In this document: positions 9,219 to 19,219 of the stretch, piece by piece
Layout: each line of letters starts with the position of its first letter
Numbering within the stretch: the first letter of the stretch is position 1
From: a cf. Phormidesmis sp. LEGE 11477
GTDB taxonomy: Bacteria > Cyanobacteriota > Cyanobacteriia > Phormidesmidales > Phormidesmidaceae
Direction of reading: 5' to 3'
Assembly: GCF_015207105.1 (NCBI RefSeq)
Contig: NZ_JADEXO010000007.1
Location: 1 to 64,000 of the forward strand
DNA: 64,000 nucleotides
Translations under genes and position numbers: made by a program
The notes under the pieces: model-generated
Databases searched by the model: none
What the model saw: only the letters and a program-made list of their open reading frames with translations
What the model was told of the DNA's origin: nothing

Positions 9219-10184
9219 TTATGTCGGTGTCTTCAAGCTCTCGCTCAAAGTGCCAGCGGCGTCCATGCGACTTCTAAAATCAGCAATAGTTTTCTCTAGT
9301 CCGGCTTCTAGTGCTACAGTTGGCTGCCAGCCCAGCAGTTTCTCAGCTTTCGTGATATCAGGCTTCCTTCGCTGTGGATCGTCTTGAGGTAAGGGACGAT
9401 ACTGAACTTCTGCATCCGGGTTCACCATCTTTTGGATAGTTTGAGCTAGCTGAAGAATGGTGTATTCTCCGGGGTTGCCGATATTAATAGGGCCGATATG
9501 ATCGCTGTTCATCAGCCGGATGAACCCTTCTACTAGATCAGAGACATAGCAAAAGCTACGGGTCTGCGAGCCATCGCCGTATACGGTCAAAGGCTGACCA
9601 CTCAGCGCCTGAACGATGAAGTTGCTGACGACACGACCGTCGTTTTCTAGCATGCGCGGGCCGTAGGTGTTGAAGATTCGCACAACTCGAATGTCAACAT
9701 CATTTTGACGGTGATAGTCAAAGGAGAGAGTTTCGGCCATGCGTTTGCCTTCGTCGTAGCAACTGCGAATGCCGATGGGGTTGACACTACCGCGATACTC
9801 TTCTGGCTGAGGATGCACTTCAGGATCGCCATACACCTCAGAAGTTGAGGCCAGAAAGAAGCGAGCCTTGACCCGTTTGGCAAGACCCAGCATGTTGAGC
9901 GTTCCTAACACATTCGTCTTGACAGTCTTAACAGGGTTGTATTGATAGTGAACAGGCGATGCGGGACAAGCCAGATGATAGATCTGATCTACTTCTAGGC
10001 GAATGGGCTCGGTGATGTCATGGCGAATAAGCTCGAAATAGGGATTGTCCAGCCAACGTAGAATATTGCGTTTGTGACCGGTGTAGAAGTTGTCAAGACA
10101 GATAACTTCATGGTTCGCTGCCATGAGTCGATCAATCAAATGGGAGCCGATAAAGCCAGCACCCCCCGTGACTAGAATTCTCAT
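9219..10184 (-). CDS. UDP-glucuronate decarboxylase (UDP-xylose synthase)
   Basis: An extended short-chain dehydrogenase that decarboxylates UDP-glucuronate to UDP-xylose. The NAD-binding [10 protein letters not shown] loop lies near the N-terminus. The catalytic YxxxK is in [11 protein letters not shown] near residue 145, with Ser/Thr in [11 protein letters not shown] near residue 115. The decarboxylase-specific [14 protein letters not shown] and [12 protein letters not shown] segments are present. The open frame extends to a TTG at 10193, but the ATG at 10184 gives the usual MRILVTGG start. Pairing with ugd supports the substrate. The N-terminal membrane anchor of eukaryotic UXS is absent, as expected for a cytosolic bacterial enzyme. 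Confidence 0.92.
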   Translation of the reverse strand: MRILVTGGAGFIGSHLIDRLMAANHEVICLDNFYTGHKRNILRWLDNPYFELIRHDITEPIRLEVDQIYHLACPASPVHYQYNPVKTVKTNVLGTLNMLGLAKRVKARFFLASTSEVYGDPEVHPQPEEYRGSVNPIGIRSCYDEGKRMAETLSFDYHRQNDVDIRVVRIFNTYGPRMLENDGRVVSNFIVQALSGQPLTVYGDGSQTRSFCYVSDLVEGFIRLMNSDHIGPINIGNPGEYTILQLAQTIQKMVNPDAEVQYRPLPQDDPQRRKPDITKAEKLLGWQPTVALEAGLEKTIADFRSRMDAAGTLSESLKTPT

Positions 10185-10545
10185 AGGTTTCAATGTCTAA
10201 AGGACGCTAGCTATGGCTCTCTTCTTGTATGGACGTGGATAACTGCATAGATACCAAAGTAAGGGCCCAGGTCTTGTATAAAAAGATTCCAAAAGCCTAA
10301 TAAGAGTTGACCGAGCTGCCTAGAAATGTATCAAAAAATTGTTAACTGCACTTAACAGTAGCTTTAGGTTTCACTAAAACTTCAATTGATTTTATCAATC
10401 CCCAAATGGTCCCAAACGACTCGTTCGTCAGCCAAAATTTACTAAAAGTGAGCCGCCTATATGAGATCAAGGAGGTATTGCTTAGGAACCTTAATACCAA
10501 GCGATGCGGTGCTTTTATGTAAAGCTATCCTATGTTTAGCCCGCT
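10185..10545. other. Intergenic region between lepA and the decarboxylase gene
   Basis: It should hold the promoter of the decarboxylase-ugd pair, but I see no convincing box. A perfect Shine-Dalgarno-like AAGGAGGT near 10470 on the plus strand is followed by no useful open frame. No RNA gene is recognisable. Confidence 0.4.
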
Positions 10546-12351
10546 TTAGGTCAGCTTTAAGACGGCCATAAAAGCTTCTTGGGGCACATCGACAGTGCCA
10601 ATCGATTTCAACCGCTTTTTACCTTTAGCCTGTTTTTTCAGCAGCTTTTTCTTTCTAGAAATGTCACCGCCATAGCATTTTGCCAACACATCCTTACGCA
10701 AGGCCGGAATGCTCTCACTGGCGATAATTCGGCTACCAATTGATGCTTGAACTGGAATTTTAAACTGGTGACGCGGGATCAGCTCCTTGAGCTTTTCGGT
10801 AAGGGCGCGGCCTACATAGTAGGCTTTATCGCGATGCACAATAGCCGCTAGTGGATCGACAGTATCTCCGTTGATCTTGACCTCTAGCTTAACTAGGTTG
10901 TTTTCTCGGTAGCCGATCAGCTGATATTCCATGCTGGCATAGCCGCGCGATCGCGACTTCATTTGATCAAAAAAGTCTGTCACCACTTCTGCTAAAGGCA
11001 GCTCATACACCAGCGTGGTTCGCCCTGGCGTCAGATACTTCATGTCTTGAAAATCTCCCCGGCGCGTCTGGCACAGTTCCATCAGCGTGCCGACAAATTC
11101 TTCTGGCGTGATGATATCTACCTTCACATAGGGCTCTTCAATTTTCTCTCGATACTGAGGATCAGGTAGCAGACTAGGATTATCAATCTCAATCACGTCT
11201 CCTTGAATGGTGTAGACCTTGTAGATAACCGAGGGCGCTGTCGTAATCAAATCGAGATTGTACTCACGCTCTAGCCTTTCTTGCACGATTTCCATATGCA
11301 ACAGGCCCAAAAATCCGCAGCGAAAGCCAAAGCCCATCGCGCTCGAAGTTTCAGGTTCGTACTGCAAGGCCGCGTCATTCAGCCGCAGCTTGTCTAGCGC
11401 CTCACGCAGATCCTCATACTGGTCAGAGTCTGTGGGGAAAAGTCCACAGAAAACCATCGGTTTTGCTTCTATGTAGCCCGCTAAAGGCTTCTCGGCAGGG
11501 GCTTTGACCAGCGTGATCGTATCGCCGACACGAGCGTCTTCGACTGATTTTATTGAGGCCGCGATATAGCCGACTTCGCCTGCGTGCAGCTCGTCTACTG
11601 GAACCTGGTTGGGGGAGAGCACGCCAAGTTCATCAATGTCGTACTCTTTGCCAGAGGCCATCAGCCGGATGCGATCGCAATTTTTGATCACGCCATCCAT
11701 CACCCGAAAATATACAATTACTCCTCGATAGCTGTCGTAATAGCTATCAAAAATTAGAGCTCGCACCGGGGCTTGCGTGTTATCTGCTGGCGGCGGCACT
11801 AGATAAGTAATCGATTCTAAGATCTCGGTAATGCCGATACCTTCTTTGGCCGAGGCCATCACCGCATTGCTACAGTCAAGGCCGACGATTTCTTCGATTT
11901 CTTGCTTGACTCTCTCAGGATCGGCCCCCGGCAGATCTACCTTGTTCAGCACCGGAATCACTTCTAGATCGTTCTCAATTGCTAGATAGACATTGGCCAG
12001 CGTCTGCGCTTCTACCCCCTGGGAAGCATCGACCACTAGCAGCGCTCCTTCGCAAGCCGCTAGCGATCTAGACACTTCGTAGGTAAAATCTACATGCCCA
12101 GGGGTATCGATTAAATTAAGTACGTATTGCTCACCATCTTTGGCCGTATAGTTCATCCGAGCGGCCTGTAGCTTGATGGTAATGCCGCGCTCTCGTTCAA
12201 TATCCATCGAGTCGAGAAACTGCGCCTTCATATCGCGATCGCTGACTGTACCTGTTTCTTGCAGCAGCCTGTCGGCCAGTGTAGACTTGCCGTGATCAAT
12301 ATGGGCGATGATAGAGAAATTCCGCAGTCTTGAGACAGGTACATCAGTCAT
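10546..12351 (-). CDS. lepA: Elongation factor 4 (LepA), back-translocating GTPase
   Basis: The 601-residue translational GTPase has the normal length for LepA. G1 is [10 protein letters not shown] near residue 16, G3 is DTPGHVDF, G4 is NKVDLPGA and G5 is SAKEGIG. The EF-G-like domains II, III and V follow, and the LepA-specific C-terminal domain ends with the basic [14 protein letters not shown] tract near residue 575. It acts on stalled or mis-translocated ribosomes. The start is ATG. About 550 bases of non-coding DNA lie upstream. Confidence 0.97.
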   Translation of the reverse strand: MTDVPVSRLRNFSIIAHIDHGKSTLADRLLQETGTVSDRDMKAQFLDSMDIERERGITIKLQAARMNYTAKDGEQYVLNLIDTPGHVDFTYEVSRSLAACEGALLVVDASQGVEAQTLANVYLAIENDLEVIPVLNKVDLPGADPERVKQEIEEIVGLDCSNAVMASAKEGIGITEILESITYLVPPPADNTQAPVRALIFDSYYDSYRGVIVYFRVMDGVIKNCDRIRLMASGKEYDIDELGVLSPNQVPVDELHAGEVGYIAASIKSVEDARVGDTITLVKAPAEKPLAGYIEAKPMVFCGLFPTDSDQYEDLREALDKLRLNDAALQYEPETSSAMGFGFRCGFLGLLHMEIVQERLEREYNLDLITTAPSVIYKVYTIQGDVIEIDNPSLLPDPQYREKIEEPYVKVDIITPEEFVGTLMELCQTRRGDFQDMKYLTPGRTTLVYELPLAEVVTDFFDQMKSRSRGYASMEYQLIGYRENNLVKLEVKINGDTVDPLAAIVHRDKAYYVGRALTEKLKELIPRHQFKIPVQASIGSRIIASESIPALRKDVLAKCYGGDISRKKKLLKKQAKGKKRLKSIGTVDVPQEAFMAVLKLT

Positions 12352-12901
12352 GAATGGGCCAGTAAGGAAAAATTAGAAGCAGGAATACAGATTAAAAAGC
12401 CGGTAAGCAAGCCTGAACTTATACTAAGTCTTACTGCATACGTCTGAAACCGCCAATGTCTGAAAGCAAGCGTTGCTTCTAGAAAGATTAAGTTGAAAGC
12501 GCAAGTGAATGAGTCAGCTCTTTGGGTGGGCTTTATATCTCTATAAGTGCTGTAGGCGTAAGCGCTCTACAAGCGCTTCTATAAGCGCTATGTGGGAGCA
12601 GTGTGAAAGTATAGGCTTTGTTGCCCACAATTTTGCCTAAGGGGCCTCGGCTAAACTGGTTAGCTATCGTAGCAAGTACAGCAATAGGCGATAACCTTTA
12701 GACAGTTTGGTTCATATTTTCAAAGGGTTCACATCTACATAGATAGAGTATAGATAGGAGTTGCTAGGTCGAGGGAGCGCTTAGCGAGAGAACGACGAGT
12801 CAAGACGCCGACTAGCGCCTTACTTCGATCTTCAGGTAATTCCATCTCCTGCTTTCCGTTTCAAAAGAACACGCTTAAAAATAATCTTTAACCCGTCTAC
12901 A
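12352..12901. other. 550-base intergenic region between lepA and a histidine kinase
   Basis: This is a divergent promoter region with no gene I can support. Three AGCGCT palindromes sit in tandem at 12561-12566, 12572-12577 and 12584-12589. Their spacing suggests either a short duplicated unit or a cluster of protein-binding half-sites. Confidence 0.4.
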
Positions 12902-14776
12902 ATGTCTCGGTCTGCCCGTCCTTCTTCTAACTCGATTGACCTGGCTGTGGTGTCTAGTATTGGCTCAGCTAATAGGACAGCGGAGACTGCTGAGCAGTCA
13001 AATACGCTGGTCGTTGTACATACGGTAGAAGGCAAGATTCTATCAATGCATTGGCCTCAGGCCACCGACTGCGGCAATCTGACGGAGGATGATTGTTATG
13101 TGGACCAGTCGATTGAATCACTGTTTGGACCAGTTGCTATCGTGCCTTATATGGAGCATGTCCGACAGGTTGTCGAGCAGCAAGCACCCAAGGAGTTTCA
13201 GTGCGTTGTCCGCTGTGGACAGCAGCCAGTAGGATTTGATTTTGTACTTAGCCCTCTGCCTGCCAAATCAGCACCCACAGAACCAGCCTCTACGGATGGA
13301 TTGCAGGTAGATAGAGACACGGCAGAGGATTTGGCAGCAACTGCCCTGAATGCGGCTGGCGTAGTCGGCGTTGGTCGACGCATCGTACCCCAGCCAATTC
13401 AAATCACGGCTACTAGCTCAATCTCTGATAATGGTGGCAGCAGCTATTATGCGCTGTTAGCTAGCGTGGCTTCTAGCATTCGTAAGACGCTAGATCTCAA
13501 GACAATCTGGCAGCAGACGGTCAACGGCTTAGGTCGTTTGCTGACGCTAGATCGTTGTTTGGTTTGTGATTATTCGCAGGCGATGCAGACGATAACGGTA
13601 GTGGCCGAGTACTATCAGCCTAGCTTGCATCCCTGTTTGGGTAAGACTTTTGAACTATCTGCTAAGTCTGATTTTTTGGATACGCTGCAGAATCTAGAGC
13701 CGGTAATCTCAGATTTTGAACAGAGTGGGGGGGAGTTGCCCTACACGGTATTGACTATTGCTACCTGCTATCGCCAGGAGCCCAACAGCATCTTGGTGCT
13801 ACAGCAGCCACCTAGACAGCCCTGGCAACCTTTTGAGATTGATCTAATTAGGGAGCTGACAGATCAGGTGGGAACTGCGATCGCCCATGCCAAACTCTTT
13901 AGCGAAAGTGAAGCCATCACTCGGGAGCTTCGTACCAAGTCTAGAGCCCTGCGCCAGACCAATAGTGAACTCACCCGTAAGCATCAAGAGCTAGAAGAAG
14001 CCAAGCGCCAGGCCGAAGAAGCCTCAAGGCGCAAAAGTGAGTTCTTAGCTAATACTTCTCACGAACTAAGAACGCCTCTAAACGGCATGATTGGCTTTTT
14101 GCGCCTGGTCTTAGACGATATGGCGGACGACGAGGAAGAGCAGCTTGAGTTTATTCAAGAGTCTCACAATTCGGCTATTCATCTGCTGAATTTGATCAAT
14201 GACGTATTGGATATCGCCAAGATCGAGGCGAACAAGATGGAGCTTGAGTTTAGCGCTGTCAGTCTGCAAGAGCTGATAGAAGAGATCGAAAAATCTCAGC
14301 GGACTCATATTGAAAACCGAGGGTTAGAATTCAATATCGTGTTGCCAGCAACCCTAGATGAAATCAAGCTGTATAGCAACTATCAGAGGCTGAAGCAGGT
14401 GCTGTTAAACCTAGTGAGCAATGCTAACAAGTTCACCCATGAAGGCAGTATTACGATCGTTGCCGAGATCAAGCCTCAGCCGTTCGAGTTTGATGAACAA
14501 ATGTGGCCAGGACTGGTCAAGATCAGCGTGGCAGACACTGGGATCGGAGTTTCGCTAGAAAAGCAGGATCGGTTGTTTCAGACCTTTAGCCAGGTGGATA
14601 GCACCCGCACTCGCCAGTATGAGGGCACAGGACTAGGGTTAGCTATCTCTCAACGGCTGGTTGAAGCTATGGGTGGAACAGTGAAGTTTGTCAGTATGGG
14701 TGAAGGGTTAGGTGCAACCGTGACGTTTACAACGGTTCTGTATCAAGAGCCTGTAATGGAACTAGGCGCTACGTAG
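12902..14776 (+). CDS. GAF-domain sensor histidine kinase
   Basis: A 624-residue hybrid-free histidine kinase. Residues 1-170 are a poorly defined N-terminal region. A GAF domain spans about 185-340 (TLDRCLVCDYSQ, ending in LTDQVGTAIAHAKLF), and a coiled linker spans 340-380. The HisKA H-box is FLANTSHELRTPLNGM near residue 385, with the phosphoacceptor His present. HATPase boxes are N (LVSNANKFTHEG), G1 (ADTGIGV), F and G2 (EGTGLGLAI). No membrane helix is seen, so it is probably cytoplasmic. The GAF cysteine in DRCLVCDY may or may not bind a bilin. There is no adjacent response regulator. Its 3' end overlaps the convergent tyrA by 34 bases. Confidence 0.9.
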   Translation: MSRSARPSSNSIDLAVVSSIGSANRTAETAEQSNTLVVVHTVEGKILSMHWPQATDCGNLTEDDCYVDQSIESLFGPVAIVPYMEHVRQVVEQQAPKEFQCVVRCGQQPVGFDFVLSPLPAKSAPTEPASTDGLQVDRDTAEDLAATALNAAGVVGVGRRIVPQPIQITATSSISDNGGSSYYALLASVASSIRKTLDLKTIWQQTVNGLGRLLTLDRCLVCDYSQAMQTITVVAEYYQPSLHPCLGKTFELSAKSDFLDTLQNLEPVISDFEQSGGELPYTVLTIATCYRQEPNSILVLQQPPRQPWQPFEIDLIRELTDQVGTAIAHAKLFSESEAITRELRTKSRALRQTNSELTRKHQELEEAKRQAEEASRRKSEFLANTSHELRTPLNGMIGFLRLVLDDMADDEEEQLEFIQESHNSAIHLLNLINDVLDIAKIEANKMELEFSAVSLQELIEEIEKSQRTHIENRGLEFNIVLPATLDEIKLYSNYQRLKQVLLNLVSNANKFTHEGSITIVAEIKPQPFEFDEQMWPGLVKISVADTGIGVSLEKQDRLFQTFSQVDSTRTRQYEGTGLGLAISQRLVEAMGGTVKFVSMGEGLGATVTFTTVLYQEPVMELGAT

Positions 14777-15666
14777 TTTTGCTTTGCGTCTTGCTCTGTA
14801 GTCGGTTCTACGGCTGGTTCAACGTAGCGGGCTCTAGCGATTTTGGTTTCGTTTAGCTGCTTGGCGATCGCCTGCCAATCTTCTGCTTCTAAAGCCTGGA
14901 TGGTGTGGTCGATCGACTGTCGGTATTGTTTAAGCGATCGCAAGACCTCGTTCCGGTTGTACTGAGCCATCATCAGTCCTAGCTCTGGATTGCCACCGCC
15001 GACTCGGCTGGTATCTCTAAATCCAGAACTGGCAAATTTTTCAGCGAGTTTTCTAACGGTCCCGTCAGGTTCGCTGCTAGCTGAGTGAATTAGGCCAGAG
15101 CTAACCATGACAGGTAGATGCGAAATCCAGGCAACCGCCCGGTCGTGATCTGTCGGGGAGCAACGGTAGATCTGTGAGCCAAGCTGCGTCGCTAGCTGTT
15201 CGACTCGGGCGATCGCCTCGCTATTAGTGGGTGGCAGCGGCTGCTCTATAGGCGTAATCACATAAGAATTTCCTTGAAATAAGCCCGCTTCTGCCGCCTC
15301 CAACCCCGCCTCGCTTTTGCCGCTCATCGGATGGCCACCGACAAACAGCGGCCAGTATCTGGTCGCTGGCTCTACTATTGCCGCTTTTACAGAGCCCACA
15401 TCTGTCACCACAGCAGTTGACTTTAATATCTTCGATAGGACCATCACTGTAGGCACTATCGTGGCAATCGGTGTACAAATAAACACAGCATCACAATCAG
15501 CCAAACTAGTAAGCTGAACATCAGCGCAGTGAACGATGTCGCGATCAAGGGCCTGCTGACAGGTTTCTATCCGCCGGGCCACACCATAGATTTGATGACC
15601 CGCCGCCTTCAGATCTACTCCCAGACAGCCACCGATTAACCCTAGGCCAACAATTCCAATTTTCAT
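14743..15666 (-). CDS. tyrA: Prephenate/arogenate dehydrogenase (TyrA)
   Basis: A 307-residue NAD(P)-dependent dehydrogenase of tyrosine biosynthesis. The Rossmann loop GIVGLGLIGGCLG starts at residue 4. TDVGSVKA near residue 90 and GGHPMSGKSEAG near residue 112 (substrate-binding His) are TyrA signatures, and the helical domain carries the SHLPVMVSSGL segment. Cyanobacterial enzymes of this size usually prefer arogenate and NADP; here that is inferred from the family and not shown. The last 34 bases overlap the histidine-kinase gene on the other strand. Confidence 0.93.
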   Translation of the reverse strand: MKIGIVGLGLIGGCLGVDLKAAGHQIYGVARRIETCQQALDRDIVHCADVQLTSLADCDAVFICTPIATIVPTVMVLSKILKSTAVVTDVGSVKAAIVEPATRYWPLFVGGHPMSGKSEAGLEAAEAGLFQGNSYVITPIEQPLPPTNSEAIARVEQLATQLGSQIYRCSPTDHDRAVAWISHLPVMVSSGLIHSASSEPDGTVRKLAEKFASSGFRDTSRVGGGNPELGLMMAQYNRNEVLRSLKQYRQSIDHTIQALEAEDWQAIAKQLNETKIARARYVEPAVEPTTEQDAKQNYVAPSSITGS

Positions 15667-15867
15667 TTCGTCCTTCGATTACTAAGTCGCACCTATTGAT
15701 GCGAGCCTCTATGCTCTATGGCCACCTTCTATGGCCCACTTTTTCCTTTCGACTGAATGAGCCTAGAATCTACACCCTACTACTCGAACGATGTGTCACA
15801 ATAAAACCCACCCGAAGTCACCGCCCATCAAGCAGTTCCGCATGCCTGCCACCTTACACATACGCCT

Positions 15868-17673
15868 GTGATCGAAACAGAAGTTCACCAGCGCCTTCGG
15901 GCCTATCTGCGAGAGCAGGGTCATACTCAGTGGCCTCATCATCTGACGATGGCCCGGCTAGTGGCCAGAGCGTTGAGGGTCGGACGCAGTGCTTTGGTGC
16001 AAACAGACAGCCTGAGCGCTTACCAAGGGACCCACCGGCTGAGCTACCTGATTGCAGCGCTGCTATGGCCTGAGCCTGCGATATTAGCACTTCCTGACAG
16101 ACTTCTAGAGCTAGTGTTGCAGCAAGATATTCCTGACCTACAGCGGCGGCTACCTGTCGTTAAGCCTGTACAAACGGGGGATAGATGGCCAGAGGACTCG
16201 TTTAGAGGGCTGCTGGTAACCTCGGCTGAAGGGTGGCTGCGCGATCGCCTCTCTGGCTCTAAGATGTCTAGTCCTGAAGCCTTTAGTCTTGAAGCCTCTG
16301 GTTCTAAACCCTCTTCTGCGGCGTTCTCAGCAAAGACCACCGGTCGCTTCCCTGACGGTATTCCCACAATTATTGATGGTGCTAGCGATCTAGAAAAGTG
16401 GATTAGGACAGAACTGAGCACGACCCTACCGCCTCAAGCGTGGGAGTCGCTGATGCTTGCCTATCCAGCTGATCGCGAGCGGATTCTCGATCTGCGTGTG
16501 CGACTGACTCACACTATTCTTCAACATCCGGCGAATCCATACAGCTGCCACCTGATAGATGTTCCCGAGCGGACGCTATTGAATGAACTCCGCGAGCTGT
16601 TGATGGCCTATGGAGTGATGGCTTATGGAGAAGGCGCTCAGATGCCTACGGCCTGGCGGGCTTTCTGGCAGCAGCTCGACCAGCCTGGTCAATTGGCCTG
16701 GGCTCAGATGAACCGTGAGCTTGGTAGCTTTGCACTCTGCTGCTGCCCTACTGATATTGATTGCACGCTAGTTCCCGTTTGGCAGCGACAGCCGGTGGTC
16801 TTGGTAGGTGCGGCCCTAGATATGGATGCTCAGGCCGTGCGATATCGTGACCGCTTAGGTCTAGGAGACATGACCTGTCTGCGTTTTGGCCCAGATCGGC
16901 ACAACGATCTGATACAGCTCTATCTGCCTGACCGCCTACCTATGCCAAATACCAGCCACTTCAAGGCCGCTGCGCTAGAAGAAATCAGACGATTGCTAGG
17001 TGCTAAGCAGATGATGGATGAAAGCCCCCAAGCTGATCCTCTCAACGCTGGTCCTACCGTGATCATTGTGGGTGATGTGCCTTTGAGGGCGCAGTTTGCG
17101 TCTGTACTAGCCGCTGAGTTTGGCTCTAGAGTGCAGGTCGAATCTGGGGTAGACAGTCGCCAAGGGGTGTTGATCACGGGCTGGGAGTACTGGCGATCGC
17201 ACCAGTCACAGTTCACAACGCCAAGCCTAATGATTATTACAACGCTGCCGATTCCCTCTCTAGAAAATCCGCTGGTAGCTGGGCGAGTTGCTATGTACAA
17301 GCGACGACAGCAAGACTGGTTCAAAGCCTATCTTCTCCCTGAAGCGCTGAGTATGCTACAGCACGCGATCGCCCCGGTGCGATCGTTAAATTCTACTAAG
17401 ATAAATTCTACTAAGAATAGATCGCATCATCGCCCAGAGAACCACCACCTAGATGATTCTCCAAACAGCTACAGCTCCTCTGGATACAGCCTGGGCAGCG
17501 CTTTTTCAGAACATAACTTTCCCGATAGCCCTGTCAGCGGCGTAGTTGCCATCCTCGATAACCGAATTAACCATCGTAGCTATGGCAGACAGCTTCTAGC
17601 CGCGCTCAGTCCTGCTGCTCGCAGCAGCTACCTTGATGTTGGCTGGTTTGCACCTTATGCAGACCGGTGTTGA
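15868..17673 (+). CDS. DinG/XPD-helicase-like protein with degenerate motifs
   Basis: The 601-residue protein resembles cyanobacterial proteins related to DinG helicases. The C-terminus keeps the DinG layout: YLLPEAL near residue 490 in place of motif VI, then GVVAILDNRINHRSYGRQLL near residue 560. The ATPase motifs look lost: the Walker A position reads QTDSLSAYQGTHRLSYL (residues 45-61) without GxGK[ST], and the DEAH position reads IIDGASD near residue 168. A Ser-rich linker near 130-160 and a His/Asn/Ser-rich linker near 505-545 look like expansions. The start is GTG. It is either a DNA-binding pseudo-helicase or a diverged enzyme. The helicase relationship is inferred from motif order and has not been tested. 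Confidence 0.6.
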   Translation: MIETEVHQRLRAYLREQGHTQWPHHLTMARLVARALRVGRSALVQTDSLSAYQGTHRLSYLIAALLWPEPAILALPDRLLELVLQQDIPDLQRRLPVVKPVQTGDRWPEDSFRGLLVTSAEGWLRDRLSGSKMSSPEAFSLEASGSKPSSAAFSAKTTGRFPDGIPTIIDGASDLEKWIRTELSTTLPPQAWESLMLAYPADRERILDLRVRLTHTILQHPANPYSCHLIDVPERTLLNELRELLMAYGVMAYGEGAQMPTAWRAFWQQLDQPGQLAWAQMNRELGSFALCCCPTDIDCTLVPVWQRQPVVLVGAALDMDAQAVRYRDRLGLGDMTCLRFGPDRHNDLIQLYLPDRLPMPNTSHFKAAALEEIRRLLGAKQMMDESPQADPLNAGPTVIIVGDVPLRAQFASVLAAEFGSRVQVESGVDSRQGVLITGWEYWRSHQSQFTTPSLMIITTLPIPSLENPLVAGRVAMYKRRQQDWFKAYLLPEALSMLQHAIAPVRSLNSTKINSTKNRSHHRPENHHLDDSPNSYSSSGYSLGSAFSEHNFPDSPVSGVVAILDNRINHRSYGRQLLAALSPAARSSYLDVGWFAPYADRC

Positions 17674-17844
17674 ACCTCTGCTTTGAACCTGGTTCTGCTG
17701 GAATCTCGAAAGCTGTGGTTTTCTCCTAGCTCTTGTCGGCTCTCTAAACAAATAATAATTTAGCCCGCCCCAACAGAGGTTCAGTAATCAGGGCCGCTAT
17801 GATAAACCCAAAGTCACTACTAGCGAGTAGAATCCGGTAGACCC

Positions 17845-18060
17845 ATGGGAGAATCCAGACGCCGCAGAGAAGAACTAGGCGAAAAATACGGCCAGCCTGA
17901 ACCGGTTATGCGTGGCATCCCGATCAGTAAAGAAACTGCCGCTAAGTTTGTCACTTGGTCTAGCCGAGGGGCGTGGGCAGGCATCATATTAATGGTTGCT
18001 GCTTGGCTGACGATTCGCTTTATTGGCCCAGGCTTTGGCTGGTGGACGCTGACGAACTAG
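17845..18060 (+). CDS. DUF2839 family membrane protein
   Basis: A 71-residue protein matching the cyanobacterial DUF2839 family. A charged N-terminus (ESRRRREELGEKYG) is followed by one hydrophobic helix from about residue 46 to 62, then a short aromatic tail (GFGWWTLTN). It starts with ATG. Function is unknown; the family is restricted to photosynthetic organisms, which suggests a thylakoid or plasma-membrane accessory role. Confidence 0.85.
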   Translation: MGESRRRREELGEKYGQPEPVMRGIPISKETAAKFVTWSSRGAWAGIILMVAAWLTIRFIGPGFGWWTLTN

Positions 18061-18652
18061 TCACCTGTATCAAGTCGTGTAATGAGGCGTGTATAGGGTG
18101 CGCGTAGACAGCAGCCTTTCGGACGGCAGCCTTTCGGATAGCCGCCACTGCCTGTGGCTTGTGAGTTTGACCCCTAGCGCTATAACTATATTGTTACTAT
18201 AGACGTCTACCAAAGTTTTCCTTACTTGCCATAGACAAGTAAGATGTGCTTGTCAAGTTTTGTCATTTTTTTTGATCCCCTCTGCTCTATTCCCATCAAT
18301 CTGACGCAATTGCGTTAGAACGAAGTAACAGCTTTTACAGCGTGCTATTACGTATGTCCTTCGATGGATATTTGAAGAGCTCTCTGCAGAAATTGTCATT
18401 TTGAACTAGGATACAGGCGCTAGGAGTTAACATATCTTAAAACGCTGGCCCGGCGTTTGATAGTTTTAGGTTTGGATTAGGCAGGCTTAATCGAGTGATT
18501 TCGACAGCTACGAAATCCATTTGACGCCCGAAACACCTGAATAGCCTAGATGGCCCTTGTCAAAGTATCGCTAATCAAGCCTATCCTCTCAAAACATTAA
18601 AAAAGTATTAAACAGACCGTGTAAGATTATATAGTGGTGTAGGAGACAGTCA
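18061..18652. other. 592-base intergenic region upstream of the DUF1815 gene
   Basis: No protein gene is seen. GCAGCCTTTCGGA is duplicated at 18111-18123 and 18126-18138 (15-base period). A small hairpin, AAACGC at 18440 with GCGTTT at 18453, precedes TTTTAGG and could end a short RNA, but nothing else supports one. AGGAGA at 18641-18646 is the ribosome-binding site of the next gene. Confidence 0.45.
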
Positions 18653-18985
18653 ATGTTTGTCAGACTTGCAGATCAGCACCGTCAGTTTGTTCAAGATCTT
18701 GTATTGAACTTGAAGGCAATGGCGTTGGTGCTAGAGAAAAGAGGATACCTAGCTTCTTGCTATACATGTGGAGATGAGCTAAACAGCGCTTCCTTCATGG
18801 TAAGCCTAGGTGGGGATCATTTGATTAGATTTCTAGTCTCTGACTATGGAATCACCTGGACAGAGATGCGTGACGATCGAGAGCTGATGAAGTTAGAAGG
18901 TGCTGAGGCTATTAATCAGCTTCAGGAGCTAGCAAACTTGATCAAATATCAGGTTAGTCCGGCTGAGTGCGAAGCTGTTGCTTAG
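18653..18985 (+). CDS. DUF1815 family protein
   Basis: 110 residues and highly typical of the cyanobacterial DUF1815 family. The N-terminal MFVRLADQHRQFVQDLV, the GYLASCYTCGDE cysteine pair near residue 40 and the FLVSDYGITWTEMRD motif near residue 65 are all present. The start is ATG with AGGAGA seven bases upstream. Function is unknown. A strong terminator follows at 19112. Confidence 0.88.
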   Translation: MFVRLADQHRQFVQDLVLNLKAMALVLEKRGYLASCYTCGDELNSASFMVSLGGDHLIRFLVSDYGITWTEMRDDRELMKLEGAEAINQLQELANLIKYQVSPAECEAVA

Positions 18986-19111
18986 TAATTGGCTTCAGTT
19001 AGGCTTTGGTAATCGATTACTCAGTCAGTTGCCTAATTATTGGCTATCCAATTATCTAAATAGCCTGTTTATAGACAGCTTACAAAGCACTTTCCCCAGA
19101 AATATTACCGT

Positions 19112-19142
19112 AAAGTCTAGGCCAGCGACCTAGACTTTTTTT
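19112..19142 (+). terminator. Intrinsic terminator after the DUF1815 gene
   Basis: AAAGTCTAGG at 19112-19121 pairs perfectly with CCTAGACTTT at 19129-19138 around a 7-base loop, followed by a T-tract to 19142. It lies between convergent DUF1815 and recA genes; the T-tract favours the plus strand. Confidence 0.88.
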
Positions 19143-19219
19143 GTGATTAACGCTGTATTCAACTACTGGCTTCACTTTATCTAATCGAGCGGTACACAGT
19201 ACAATCAGATGGAAGCCAG

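Noticed and set aside
10465-10535. AAGGAGGT on the plus strand as a ribosome-binding site
   Set aside because: The next ATG in range gives an open frame of only about 13 codons ending in TAG; it is not a supportable gene.
15696-16073. Long open frame upstream of the DinG-like gene
   Set aside because: It overlaps the start of the DinG-like coding sequence in another frame and its product has the Arg/Pro/Ser-rich composition of a shadow frame.
16920-17324. 134-codon minus-strand frame within the DinG-like gene
   Set aside because: Shadow of the plus-strand gene; no family resemblance and Ser/Arg/Cys-rich composition.
18420-18470. Small RNA terminator upstream of the DUF1815 gene
   Set aside because: A six-base stem without a proper T-tract and no promoter in front of it.
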